Below are positions 6,670-13,388 of a stretch of 14,739 nt of DNA, one piece after another. Position numbers and translations under genes: made by a program. Positions within the stretch are counted from its first letter, which is position 1; every line of letters begins with the position of its first letter. Source of the DNA: Bacillota bacterium (GTDB taxonomy: Bacteria > Bacillota > Clostridia > Saccharofermentanales > Fastidiosipilaceae); assembly GCA_023442635.1 (NCBI GenBank), contig JAEZYR010000109.1, positions 1 to 14,739 on the forward strand, given 5' to 3'. The notes beneath the pieces were generated by a model, which saw nothing but the letters and a program-made list of their open reading frames with translations, was not told the origin of the DNA and searched no databases.

Positions 6670-9426
6670 TTAGCCAAGAGGCTGGCGAGACAAGAAGCCA
6701 GGCTGCATATCGTTCAGAGCTGTGTTGTTGTCAGCTACTTTTGGCGTGGCTTCGGGCGTGCTTTCTTTTGGGCGTGCTTGATTTGGGAAGCTCAAGGTCA
6801 CCACAAAAAGATCGTCCTCGACTTGCAGGGTAAAGACACCGCCCAAAACTTCTGTCAAACTTCGGGCAATAGAGAGGCCGAGACCTGAGCCTTCGCCACT
6901 GCGTGCCAGATCACCGCGTACGAAACGATCCATCAAAGCTTCTGTTGAGAGATCAATCGCTTGAGCTGAAACATTTTTGATCCGCAGTTGCCAGCCAGAC
7001 CTAGATTCAGGCAGCGGACCGTAAGATAGGTGAGCGCGCGAGCCAGGCAGTGCGTACTTACACACATTGCTCAAGAGGTTGTCGAGAATACGCCAGAGCA
7101 AGCGACTGTCACTGAGGCAGATAAAAGGCTGTTCGCTAGGCGCCTGGATTTGTAGGGTGAGCTGTTGTTTGCGAAAGCGAGCGTCGTATTCACCAGCGGC
7201 TTGGGCGAGCAATTCACCCAGACTGATCTCCTCCCACTGGACTTGCACATTACCAGAACTGGCCTTGCTAGCCTCAATAAGATCTTCGGTCAGTGTTTTT
7301 AAGCGCCAAGCCTTTTGTTCCAAAATTTCGAGGTAGTTTTGTTTTTCTTCCTCACTCAGGTTGGGGCGTTGCAAAAGGTCTATGTAGCTAATGATCGCGG
7401 TTAAAGGGGTCTTGAGATCATGAGAGACATTGGTGATGAGCTCTGTTTTGAGTCGTTCGCTTTTGAGCTGGGCATCGAGGCTGGCTTTTCGGCCTTGACG
7501 CAATTGCTCAATTCCCTCCAATAGATGGCGACCTTGCGTCGAAAGGACACCTTGGAATTGATGGTCTAAATCGCCTTCGGCTAGGCGCTGGACATGCTTG
7601 CCAAGGCTGACTTGATTGCGCAATTCTCGCACAAATAGGTGCTGTGGCAAGAGGAAGCCTAAGAAAAGGAGTATACAGCCCAGGAAGGCGAGCCAAAAAC
7701 TGTGAGAAGCGATGGCCACGGTCGTCAGGAAAGCGAAGACAAGCCAGACTGCAGTGTATATATACATCTGTAAATTCAGGTTTAAGTCACGCAGACTGCG
7801 CAGGCAGAAGCGGATGAAGCGCAAGGTCCAGCACGTGTCGATGAACTTGTGCAATTTGGCTCGGCGGACACAGGTGAAAATAAAGAGGTTCAGGTATATG
7901 ACGCCCAAGGTAATAACGGCGAGCAAGCCGATAGCTAGGCGCACACAAAGGGTCTGGAAAGCGCTTTCATCAAAGAGCTGTTTGCTGCCCTGGAGGAAAC
8001 TGCCCATAACGGATCCACTAAAGCCGTAGTCATTGAACCCGAAAAGGGAGCGCAGAGAGATAAATAAGAGAGGCGAGGCGATGAGAATATCCAGAAAGAA
8101 AAGAAGCTCCAAGGGGATGTAATCGAACCAGGCCAGTTTAGCCTGCTCTGAGAGGCTTAGATCATCGAGATTGCGACGGCGGGTGTAGCCGGCTGCGATG
8201 ATCAGCCACGTGAAGCTGACGGCAGCTAGCACTAGGCTGACAATGAGGGCGAGACTGAGGGGCAAAATAGGCAGGTTCAAAAAGCGCCAGAGGGTCCAAA
8301 GCCCGTGGAATCCGTCAAAGTTTGAGGGGGATACTTGGGGTGTTAAGAGCAATTCTGAAAAGTTGCTGTTGCTGTTTAAGAGGGTCTGTGTGCGGTGATC
8401 ACCGTAGAGGACTTCGTCTGTTGTACTGCGGTAACGATAGAGATAGGGCTTCCCATCTACAGTAGAGAGGGGGGCGGAAGGACTCTGTGGGCTTGAGACC
8501 TGATCTTGGCTTAGGTGCTGGAGCTGAGGCGCAACACCACCTTGACGCTGGAGAAGAAAGACTTCTTGACCGCGCAAGATCAAAAAGGCCTGGTTATCGC
8601 TCTCTAAGCTATTCAGATTATTCAAATAGCCTCGAATTTCATCCTTTTCGGCTTGAGGCTCAGCTAAACGTTGCTCTTGCTCCTGATATTTTTGGCGCAG
8701 CGCATCTATATCAAGGGATAGCTGGTCCAATTCTTGGCCGATTTTTTGGTAACTCGGGCCGTACTTTTCGAGCTTGGGTGCCCAAGGACGCAAGTCATCT
8801 CTTTCCAAATTGAAGAGTTCTGCTTTGTTATAAGTGTGTAGGGGCCAAGCAAGAGGGTAGGAGCTAGCTCTCTGCAAGAGGTCATTTAGCGAGATTTCGC
8901 CCTTGCCTTGCCCCTGAGTATTTGTTGCCGTAGGCGTTTGCTCCTGCCTGCTTGCATCTGTGGGTGTGGGTTGGCTAGCGCTGCCCTCGCTGAGCTGCTT
9001 TTGCTCAAGGTCTAGAGCTAAACTTTCTAGGGCAGCCAAGGCCTGATTTCTTTTTTCGTTATACAGATTGAGACGCCCATAGATATCTTCCTCGATGATC
9101 CGGAGCTCTTTTTCGCCCTCTGTTGCCTCCTCATCCAAAGCAGCGAGACGTTGCTGCAGGGCGTCCAACTGAGCAGGATCAAGCTGCCGCTTGACGAGTC
9201 TGTCGTAATGGCGCAAAAGCTGAGAGGCAGAACCGACTTGCCCCTGTAGGTAAGAGCGAAAAAGAAGCGATTCTTCCCAGCTTTTGGCGGAGCCAGAGGT
9301 GGCTAGAAAGCGCAGCGCAAAGAAACCTGAAAGTAAGATGGCAAGACTTAGACTGAAAATAAGGAAAATATGTAAAAAGGCTTTGAATGGCACATTAGAT
9401 TGGAGTGAGAGACGCTTGCGTGTCAT
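6670..9426 (-). CDS. Large membrane sensor histidine kinase of a two-component system
   Basis: This 918-residue kinase should autophosphorylate on His669 and pass the phosphate to the regulator encoded just upstream. One N-terminal transmembrane helix (about 17-40) is followed by an outer domain of about 340 residues, with coiled-coil segments and a Ser/Thr/Pro/Gln linker near 150-175. About five membrane helices follow between 388 and 605. Next come a HAMP-like segment (about 612-650), HisKA with NVSHDLKTPLTAI, the N box LDNLLSNVCKYA (Asn783, Asn787) and the G2 box GSGLGL (846-851). The usual DxGxG G1 box is replaced by IKNVSAQ, a variant seen in a known class of Firmicute kinases. A Pro/Thr-rich tail of about 35 residues follows the catalytic domain. 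ATG at 9426 has AAAGGA at good distance. The gene lies 57 bp from the regulator gene, forming one operon. The stimulus is unknown. Confidence 0.9.
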   Translation of the reverse strand: MTRKRLSLQSNVPFKAFLHIFLIFSLSLAILLSGFFALRFLATSGSAKSWEESLLFRSYLQGQVGSASQLLRHYDRLVKRQLDPAQLDALQQRLAALDEEATEGEKELRIIEEDIYGRLNLYNEKRNQALAALESLALDLEQKQLSEGSASQPTPTDASRQEQTPTATNTQGQGKGEISLNDLLQRASSYPLAWPLHTYNKAELFNLERDDLRPWAPKLEKYGPSYQKIGQELDQLSLDIDALRQKYQEQEQRLAEPQAEKDEIRGYLNNLNSLESDNQAFLILRGQEVFLLQRQGGVAPQLQHLSQDQVSSPQSPSAPLSTVDGKPYLYRYRSTTDEVLYGDHRTQTLLNSNSNFSELLLTPQVSPSNFDGFHGLWTLWRFLNLPILPLSLALIVSLVLAAVSFTWLIIAAGYTRRRNLDDLSLSEQAKLAWFDYIPLELLFFLDILIASPLLFISLRSLFGFNDYGFSGSVMGSFLQGSKQLFDESAFQTLCVRLAIGLLAVITLGVIYLNLFIFTCVRRAKLHKFIDTCWTLRFIRFCLRSLRDLNLNLQMYIYTAVWLVFAFLTTVAIASHSFWLAFLGCILLFLGFLLPQHLFVRELRNQVSLGKHVQRLAEGDLDHQFQGVLSTQGRHLLEGIEQLRQGRKASLDAQLKSERLKTELITNVSHDLKTPLTAIISYIDLLQRPNLSEEEKQNYLEILEQKAWRLKTLTEDLIEASKASSGNVQVQWEEISLGELLAQAAGEYDARFRKQQLTLQIQAPSEQPFICLSDSRLLWRILDNLLSNVCKYALPGSRAHLSYGPLPESRSGWQLRIKNVSAQAIDLSTEALMDRFVRGDLARSGEGSGLGLSIARSLTEVLGGVFTLQVEDDLFVVTLSFPNQARPKESTPEATPKVADNNTALNDMQPGFLSRQPLG

Positions 9427-9483
9427 GTGGCTTTTCCTTTCGTTTTTGTTTTAGGGGCAGCGTGTCGACTCAAGCATGAGGAC

Positions 9484-10206
9484 TTATTCGCCATCAAGGT
9501 CTTCGATCATATAACCGCGACCCCAGACGACTTTGAGGTAGATCGGATTGCGAGGAGAGGCCTCGATTTTTTCGCGGATATGGCAGATATGGACAGAGAC
9601 AACATTTTCGCCGCCATAGCTCTCTGTTTTCCAGACCGCCTCATAGATGGCGCTACTCGAAAAGACCTTGCCCTTGTTTTTGAGCAAAAAAGCCAAGATT
9701 CGAAACTCAGAGGTGGTGAGATAGACAGGCTGTTGATTGACGGTGCAGATGCCCTGCTGCTCATCAAGTTCTAGGCCGCCACTCTTGTAGATGCGGCCAC
9801 TTTCTTCACGAGGACCCAAGACGGTATAACGGCGTAACTGAGCCTTGACGCGGGCTAATAGCTCTTTGGCGCTAAAGGGCTTGGTCAAATAGTCGTCGGC
9901 ACCTAAATTGAGACCTGCGATTTTGTCTTGCTCTTCACTTTTGGCCGAAAGCAAAAGCACGGGTAAATTGTATTTTTGTCTCAGGCGTTGTAGTGTGCGC
10001 AAGCCGTCCAACTCGGGCATCATAATGTCGAGGATGAGAAGGTCGGGAAGAGGTGTGAGGGTGTCCAAAATTTGTAGGGCTTCGCGACCTGTATAGGCCG
10101 GAAAAACCTCAAACCCCTCTTCTTCAAGGTAAATGCGGATGGCTTGGACGATGCTGGCGTCGTCATCCACCACGAGTATGCGAGACTTTTTATCTGTATC
10201 GGCCAT
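9484..10206 (-). CDS. OmpR/PhoB-family response regulator
   Basis: This is a 240-residue DNA-binding regulator, the likely partner of the large kinase downstream. The receiver has all the expected residues: acidic pocket DDD (14-16), phospho-acceptor Asp60 in LILDIMMPELDG, Ser87 and Lys109 (TKPF). The winged-helix effector domain covers about 140-235, with ENVVSVHICHIREKI as recognition helix and VVWGRGYMIE as the wing. ATG at 10206 is preceded by GGAGAGG. It is the first gene of the minus-strand operon regulator, kinase and possibly mntP. It is divergent from folT, with a 410-bp gap. I see no convincing promoter for it there. TTTTAA occurs twice, 12 bp apart (10274-10279, 10286-10291), which could be a binding site but is weak. 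Target genes are unknown, and mntP is one candidate by position. Confidence 0.93.
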   Translation of the reverse strand: MADTDKKSRILVVDDDASIVQAIRIYLEEEGFEVFPAYTGREALQILDTLTPLPDLLILDIMMPELDGLRTLQRLRQKYNLPVLLLSAKSEEQDKIAGLNLGADDYLTKPFSAKELLARVKAQLRRYTVLGPREESGRIYKSGGLELDEQQGICTVNQQPVYLTTSEFRILAFLLKNKGKVFSSSAIYEAVWKTESYGGENVVSVHICHIREKIEASPRNPIYLKVVWGRGYMIEDLDGE

Positions 10207-10320
10207 GGGGCACCTCTCCGCTTTCTAGGCTTGTCAAACTTGTGCTTTAGCTTAACGCTTCATCATCCAATGATTTTAAAAAGACTTTTAATTTTCTGCG
10301 CCATGGAATTTCAGCTATTG

Positions 10321-10360
10321 CAACAGCAGAGAGGGAAGAAAGATGATCTTCTTGCTGTTG
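10321..10360. repeat. Inverted repeat overlapping the folT -35 box
   Basis: CAACAGCA (10321-10328) and TGCTGTTG (10353-10360) are perfect 8-bp inverted arms. Inside them AAGAA-GAT and ATCTTCTT extend the pairing with a bulge. The right arm ends in the TTG of the folT -35 element. It may be an operator or a hairpin in transcripts coming from upstream. It carries no T tract on either side that would make it a terminator. Confidence 0.45.
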
Positions 10361-10385
10361 GCAGATGCGAAAAAAACAGTATAGT
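10358..10385 (+). promoter_or_regulatory. Promoter of the riboswitch-folT transcript
   Basis: -35 TTGGCA (10358-10363), 16-bp spacer rich in A, -10 TATAGT (10380-10385). Transcription would begin near 10392, a few bases before the riboswitch P1 stem, which fits well. Confidence 0.75.
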
Positions 10386-10398
10386 TAGACTGTTGTAT

Positions 10399-10493
10399 CG
10401 ACAGAGTAGGTGAGTCGCGTTAAGTGCTGGAACATGGGAAGTTGGCTCCAGACGAAGCGATATTCGTGCGATGACTCACCGCATCCGCTGCCG
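10399..10493 (+). ncRNA. Tetrahydrofolate (THF) riboswitch
   Basis: The sequence carries the conserved THF-riboswitch core GAGTAGGTGA...TCGCGTTAAGTG at the 5' side and CACCGCATCCGCT at the 3' side. Pairing supports it: P1 CGACAG with CTGCCG (10399-10404/10488-10493, one mismatch), P2 GGTGAGTC with GACTCACC (10409-10416/10473-10480, perfect), P3 CTGGA with TCCAG (10427-10431/10447-10451), and P4 ACGAA with TTCGT (10452-10456/10463-10467). THF riboswitches commonly precede folT or folate-synthesis genes, and the next gene here is a FolT-type S component. It should turn folate uptake down when reduced folates are plentiful. Confidence 0.93.
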
Positions 10494-10512
10494 TTCAAGG
10501 TGTGAAGTCAAG

Positions 10513-10564
10513 AGAAGATGATAAGATCGATCTTCTTTCTTGCGACGCTTCCTCGGAAGTGTCG
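10513..10564 (+). promoter_or_regulatory. Leader hairpins between the THF riboswitch and folT (possible expression platform)
   Basis: A weak hairpin AGAAGAT/ATCTTCT (10513-10519/10530-10536) runs into TTTCTT and could be an attenuator. A strong second hairpin pairs CGACGCTTCC with GGAAGTGTCG (10543-10552/10555-10564, one G-T pair) without a T tract. GATGAT (10517-10522) could also pair with ATCATC beside the folT start (10611-10616). Whether control is by termination or by ribosome access cannot be decided by eye. Confidence 0.4.
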
Positions 10565-10616
10565 GGGATGTCACGTTTCTCGCCAAACGGTAGACCAAAA
10601 GAAAGAGAGGATCATC

Positions 10617-11219
10617 ATGAACCCCCAAAGTCACCAACCGATTCAATTTGAGAACTTGCCTGGTGGAAGCTCATTGCGTTTTAGCACCCGGCAACTGGCT
10701 CAAGCTGCTGTCTTGACCGCCCTAGCGATCGTACTGACCCGCTTCTTCTCTAGCATCGCCATTGGCGGAGGCGTTTTCCGCATTGAACTTGGCCAGGTAC
10801 CGATCTTGGTGTCGGGTCTGCTTCTAGGGCCTGTCTTGGGCTTCCTCGTTGGCGTCGTCGCAGACCTGCTCGGGAGTCTCATCTCTTTGCAAGGCCAGTT
10901 TCATCTGGGCATAACCCTCACGAGTGGCCTGCTGGGTCTACTACCTGGCCTAGTATTTGCCTTGCTGGCTGCTCGCCGCCTTAGCACATGGCAACGCCTT
11001 GTTCTAGGTGTTGTCTTGGCCTTTGTGGTTGATTTTTTGCTAGGGCTCTTACTCCAAAGCCTCTGGTTAGCCCAGCTGTTCCATAGCCCCTGGACTGTGA
11101 TGGTTCAGACGCGCGCCATTCCCGTTCTCATCCGCAGCCTCGTGCATGTACCTTTGGTTGCAGCTCTCTGGAAGGCGGCGCTTCATATACCTGGTTTAGT
11201 CGCGCCAAGACGCACTTAA
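10617..11219 (+). CDS. folT: ECF transporter S component, folate-specific (FolT type)
   Basis: This is a 200-residue membrane protein with about six helices. It is the substrate-binding subunit of an energy-coupling-factor transporter and would work with EcfA/EcfA'/EcfT encoded elsewhere. The segment FRIELGQVPILVSGLLLGPVLG, followed by GVVADLLGSL, fits the FolT-like S-component pattern. The THF riboswitch in its leader argues strongly for a folate substrate. ATG at 10617 is chosen because AGAGAGG stands just before it. An in-frame ATG at 10518 would add 33 hydrophilic residues encoded by the structured leader and is unlikely. The hydrophilic N-terminus (about 24 residues) is longer than in many family members. 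The gene is a single-gene unit ending at a shared terminator. Confidence 0.9.
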   Translation: MNPQSHQPIQFENLPGGSSLRFSTRQLAQAAVLTALAIVLTRFFSSIAIGGGVFRIELGQVPILVSGLLLGPVLGFLVGVVADLLGSLISLQGQFHLGITLTSGLLGLLPGLVFALLAARRLSTWQRLVLGVVLAFVVDFLLGLLLQSLWLAQLFHSPWTVMVQTRAIPVLIRSLVHVPLVAALWKAALHIPGLVAPRRT

Positions 11220-11255
11220 GTCTGAACTGTGACGCCAAAGCTTGATACAAGATCT

Positions 11256-11293
11256 CACAAAAAGGCTGATCTCAATGATCAGCCTTTTTTGTG
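11256..11293. terminator. Bidirectional terminator shared by folT and the convergent DUF1836 gene
   Basis: CACAAAAAGGCTGATC (11256-11271) pairs with GATCAGCC plus TTTTTTGTG (11277-11293) around a 5-base loop. Both strands have a U tract in the 3' arm (six T on plus, five on minus). The last codons and stop of the DUF1836 gene lie inside it. Confidence 0.92.
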
Positions 11294-11850
11294 CAAAACT
11301 GCAGCTGCTTTTTGGCGGTGAGTTGGAGAAGACTAGCCGTAACGGCAGCTTCGAGAGCCAGCAAGGGTGCTTCGTTGGGCAGCGTGGGCAAGGCTTCCTC
11401 ACGCTCAAGCTCTAACTCTTCTGCCCAAGCTTGAGGGAGGAGTTGACTTTGGCGCAGGCGCTGCCAACCGCGCGCAACAGCGATGCGAAAAGCATGGTGC
11501 AAGGCCGCATCATCCATGTCTGGAAGCGCCGAGATAGCCTCCAAAAGCTGGGATATATCGGCCATGCACAGGGCTGATTTCAACAAAATAATCATGAACA
11601 GACGTGATATTTGCTCGCGGCGATAGCGTTTCTTAATGGGGGCACTCAATAAACCCTGCTTGACATAGTTGTTGACCATCGAGGGGCTTATGAGACGCTC
11701 TTCAGGGTTTCTGAGGGTCGCAAATTGCTCGTTGCACAAGGTCAAAACTTGGTCGACATAGAGTTCCAGACTGGGCAACTTTTCCCAACTTTCGATCACC
11801 AAAAGACCCTTTGGGGTAGGTGGTACATAGCTGGCTGTTTTTGGCGACAT
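11272..11850 (-). CDS. DUF1836-family HTH protein
   Basis: This is a 192-residue cytoplasmic protein. Residues about 30-110 match the DUF1836 pattern of Firmicutes: LELYVDQVLTLCNEQ, then LISPSMVNNYVKQGLLSAPIKKRYRREQISRL. The latter is a MerR-like helix-turn-helix with the basic KKRYRRE stretch. Helical C-terminal residues 110-190 may dimerise. Members are presumed DNA-binding regulators, but most have no known target. ATG at 11848-11850 has GGGAGGG at good distance. The final residues KKADH and the TGA are encoded within the terminator hairpin. It is divergent from the SGNH hydrolase gene, whose promoter carries a palindrome it might bind. No clear promoter of its own is visible in the 227-bp gap. 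Confidence 0.82.
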   Translation of the reverse strand: MSPKTASYVPPTPKGLLVIESWEKLPSLELYVDQVLTLCNEQFATLRNPEERLISPSMVNNYVKQGLLSAPIKKRYRREQISRLFMIILLKSALCMADISQLLEAISALPDMDDAALHHAFRIAVARGWQRLRQSQLLPQAWAEELELEREEALPTLPNEAPLLALEAAVTASLLQLTAKKQLQFCTKKADH

Positions 11851-11974
11851 AAAAAGCCCTCCCTTTAAGTATGTCTTGTTGAGTGTATCAGATCCCTAGA
11901 AGACTCGCTTTTAAGGCTGCTAGTCTGAGCCGTTACACGATATGAGAAGAGATGCGATCGGATCTCTCGTCGGC

Positions 11975-12001
11975 TTGATATAAACTTGCAAATGATATAA
12001 T
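11975..12001 (+). promoter_or_regulatory. Extended -10 promoter of the SGNH hydrolase gene
   Basis: TGATATAAT gives a perfect -10 (TATAAT, 11996-12001) with the TGn extension. TTGATA (11975-11980) lies 15 bp upstream, a short spacer that the extended -10 can compensate for. The start would be near 12008, about 70 nt before the ATG. Confidence 0.75.
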
Positions 12002-12023
12002 CTAGTTATAAATACTAGATTAT
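11997..12023. promoter_or_regulatory. Palindromic operator candidate over the SGNH-gene start site
   Basis: ATAATCTAGT (11997-12006) and ACTAGATTAT (12014-12023) are perfect 10-bp inverted arms with a 7-base centre. The left arm overlaps the -10 box. A further TCTAGA lies at 12036-12041. Position and symmetry are those of a repressor site. The regulator is not known, and the divergent DUF1836 protein is a positional candidate. Confidence 0.6.
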
Positions 12024-12077
12024 GAATTATATGAATCTAGAATCGGATAAGAGAAGGTCGGACGAAGGGAGCGGGAC

Positions 12078-12851
12078 ATGCAGATCGCTACAGCAAAAGA
12101 AAAAAATGCTCGCAGCCTATACATTTTGGGAGATTCTATAGCCAAAGGCATTGTCCAAAAGGGTGATGAGGGTCGCTACCAAGTTTTGCATGAAAATAAT
12201 TTAGCAGCCTGTCTAGGGGCTTGGGCTGGCGAAGTGGTTAACCAAGCTCACATGGGCTATACCCTAGCTCGTGGTGTCGCACAAATCGAACGACTGCTCC
12301 AGCGAGGCGTAGACATCGACTATATGTTGCTAGCTTACGGAGGCAATGACTGTGATTTTTGCTGGCAAGAGGTAGCCGCCAAGCCGTCAGCTGAACATCA
12401 ACCCAAGACGCGCCTTGCCGATTTCATCACCTTGTATAAGCAGCTAGTCAAAACTTTGCGCCTCCACAAAATCGTGCCTATCGTGCTGAACCTGCCTCCC
12501 CTTCATGCCCGTCGCTATCTGCAACACTTGGGGCAGCGAGGCTTTGATGTCGATAAAATACAGAGCTGGCTGGGCGACATTGAGCGTATTTATCGCTATC
12601 AAGAATATTATTCGCATGCGATTGAAATGATGGCTATGGAAGAAAAGGTAGATCTAGTCGATTTGCGCAGCGCTTTTTTGCAAGCCGAAAATTTCCCAGC
12701 TTTATTAGGTGCTGACGGTATTCATCCCACCATCGAAGGCTACCATTTGATGGCTAAAACCATCCTAGAACAACTTATTGCTATGGGTGAAAAGGGGGCA
12801 CGATTGACGAGAGAAAAAGTCTTGATCCCGGACTTAGCCCTTGCGCGCTAG
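12078..12851 (+). CDS. SGNH/GDSL-family hydrolase, cytoplasmic
   Basis: This is a 257-residue hydrolase of the SGNH superfamily (esterase, lipase or carbohydrate deacetylase activities). All four blocks are visible: block I LYILGDSIAKG (nucleophile Ser20), block II around NQAHMGYT (Gly60), block III AYGGNDCDF (Asn90), and block V GADGIHPT (Asp213, His216). There is no signal peptide or membrane helix, so it should act inside the cell, unlike many secreted relatives. ATG at 12078 is preceded by GGGAG. The substrate cannot be predicted from these motifs. It is a single-gene unit under a promoter with a palindrome, divergent from a DUF1836 regulator gene. Confidence 0.9.
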   Translation: MQIATAKEKNARSLYILGDSIAKGIVQKGDEGRYQVLHENNLAACLGAWAGEVVNQAHMGYTLARGVAQIERLLQRGVDIDYMLLAYGGNDCDFCWQEVAAKPSAEHQPKTRLADFITLYKQLVKTLRLHKIVPIVLNLPPLHARRYLQHLGQRGFDVDKIQSWLGDIERIYRYQEYYSHAIEMMAMEEKVDLVDLRSAFLQAENFPALLGADGIHPTIEGYHLMAKTILEQLIAMGEKGARLTREKVLIPDLALAR

Positions 12852-12909
12852 ACGGCTTGCCACCTTAAGTCTGCCTCAAAACACTCGGAGTTCTCTAGGT
12901 TGGGTGAAC

Positions 12910-12961
12910 GCATGAGCGCTCCGTCCTCACAGAGCGCTCCGTCCTCACAGAGCGCTCATGC
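12910..12961. repeat. 18-bp tandem repeat framed by a 12-bp inverted repeat
   Basis: GAGCGCTCCGTCCTCACA occurs at 12914-12931 and 12932-12949, with a partial third copy (GAGCGCTC) at 12950-12957. Each unit opens with the palindrome GAGCGCTC. The block is framed by GCATGAGCGCTC (12910-12921) and its complement GAGCGCTCATGC (12950-12961). It lies 60 bp after the SGNH stop in a gene-free stretch. Confidence 0.8.
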
Positions 12962-12980
12962 TCCGAGCGCCCCAGCCTCA

Positions 12981-13020
12981 CGCGGTGCTCATGCTCATGA
13001 GACACGCGTTTCGTATTTTT
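12981..13020 (+). terminator. Probable terminator of the SGNH hydrolase gene
   Basis: CGCGGTGCTCAT (12981-12992) can fold on ATGAGACACGCG (12997-13008) with a bulge and small internal loop. The stretch TTTCGTATTTTT follows. The interrupted T tract makes it weaker than the other terminators here. Confidence 0.5.
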
Positions 13021-13025
13021 GAGCA

Positions 13026-13054
13026 ACAAAAAACACGCCTCAAAGGAGACGTGT
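13026..13054 (-). terminator. Intrinsic terminator of the tRNA-Val gene
   Basis: Minus strand: ACACGTCTC (13054-13046) pairs with GAGGCGTGT (13041-13033), with one mismatch and a 4-base loop, followed by TTTTTTGTTG. It starts immediately after the encoded CCA of the tRNA. Confidence 0.92.
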
Positions 13055-13131
13055 TGGTGGGTGATATTGGACTCGAACCAACGACCCCTTGCATGTCAAG
13101 CAAGTACTCTAACCAGCTGAGCTAATCACCC
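13055..13131 (-). tRNA. tRNA-Val, anticodon GAC, CCA encoded
   Basis: Minus strand: the acceptor stem GGGTGAT/ATCACCC is perfect. The D arm is GCTC...GAGT, the anticodon stem CTTGC/GCAAG with loop TTGACAT (anticodon GAC, reading GUC/GUU valine codons), and the T arm GTTGG-TTCGAGT-CCAAT. Discriminator A and genomic CCA follow (13058, 13057-13055). The gene stands alone with its own promoter and terminator. Confidence 0.97.
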
Positions 13132-13143
13132 AAGCGCCCGACT

Positions 13144-13172
13144 ATATTAGCGATCTGATCTCACCTTGTCAA
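13144..13172 (-). promoter_or_regulatory. Strong promoter of the tRNA-Val gene
   Basis: Minus strand: consensus -35 TTGACA (13172-13167), 17-bp spacer, -10 TAATAT (13149-13144). The start would be near 13137, a few bases before the mature 5' end. Beyond it, 13173-13300 is A+T-rich with nothing else I can identify. Confidence 0.9.
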
Positions 13173-13301
13173 GCCGAGCACAAAGCAGATCATGGCAGAA
13201 GAAAATTGTCGCATATTTGCGAAAAATTCCCATAAATGATCATTAAATTGAATAAATCTACGTTGTTTGTTATTTGTTTTAAGGGTGTTTACATATATTG
13301 T

Positions 13302-13349
13302 TTGACTTTCGTGATCTTAGCATTGTAAGTATAGAATTGTAAGTATAGA
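13302..13349 (+). promoter_or_regulatory. Candidate promoter with a 14-bp tandem repeat before the degenerate regulator gene
   Basis: TTGACT (13302-13307) is a good -35, and 18 bp downstream TAAGTA (13326-13331) is a poor -10. ATTGTAAGTATAGA is repeated exactly at 13322-13335 and 13336-13349 with no gap. The duplication offers two equivalent TATAGA boxes, so the true -10 is unclear. The repeat may be a regulator-binding site or a slippage duplication. Confidence 0.4.
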
Positions 13350-13388
13350 GTAGATATTTTGGACGCTGAAGCCATGGGAGGGAAGAGG

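Noticed and set aside
10232..10237. Perfect TTGACA on the minus strand before the response-regulator gene
   Set aside because: No -10-like sequence occurs at 16-18 bp; the expected position reads GGTGCC beside the ATG.
10518..10616. In-frame upstream ATG for folT
   Set aside because: It lies in the hairpin-rich leader right after the riboswitch, has no clear ribosome-binding site, and adds a hydrophilic Cys/Arg-rich stretch unlike S components.
12914..12957. CRISPR array
   Set aside because: The units are 18 bp, abut without spacers, and there are only 2.4 copies with no cas genes.
13301..13307. CtsR half-site (TTTGACT) before the degenerate regulator gene
   Set aside because: Only one heptamer is present; CtsR needs the direct repeat, and the TTGACT is better read as a -35 box.
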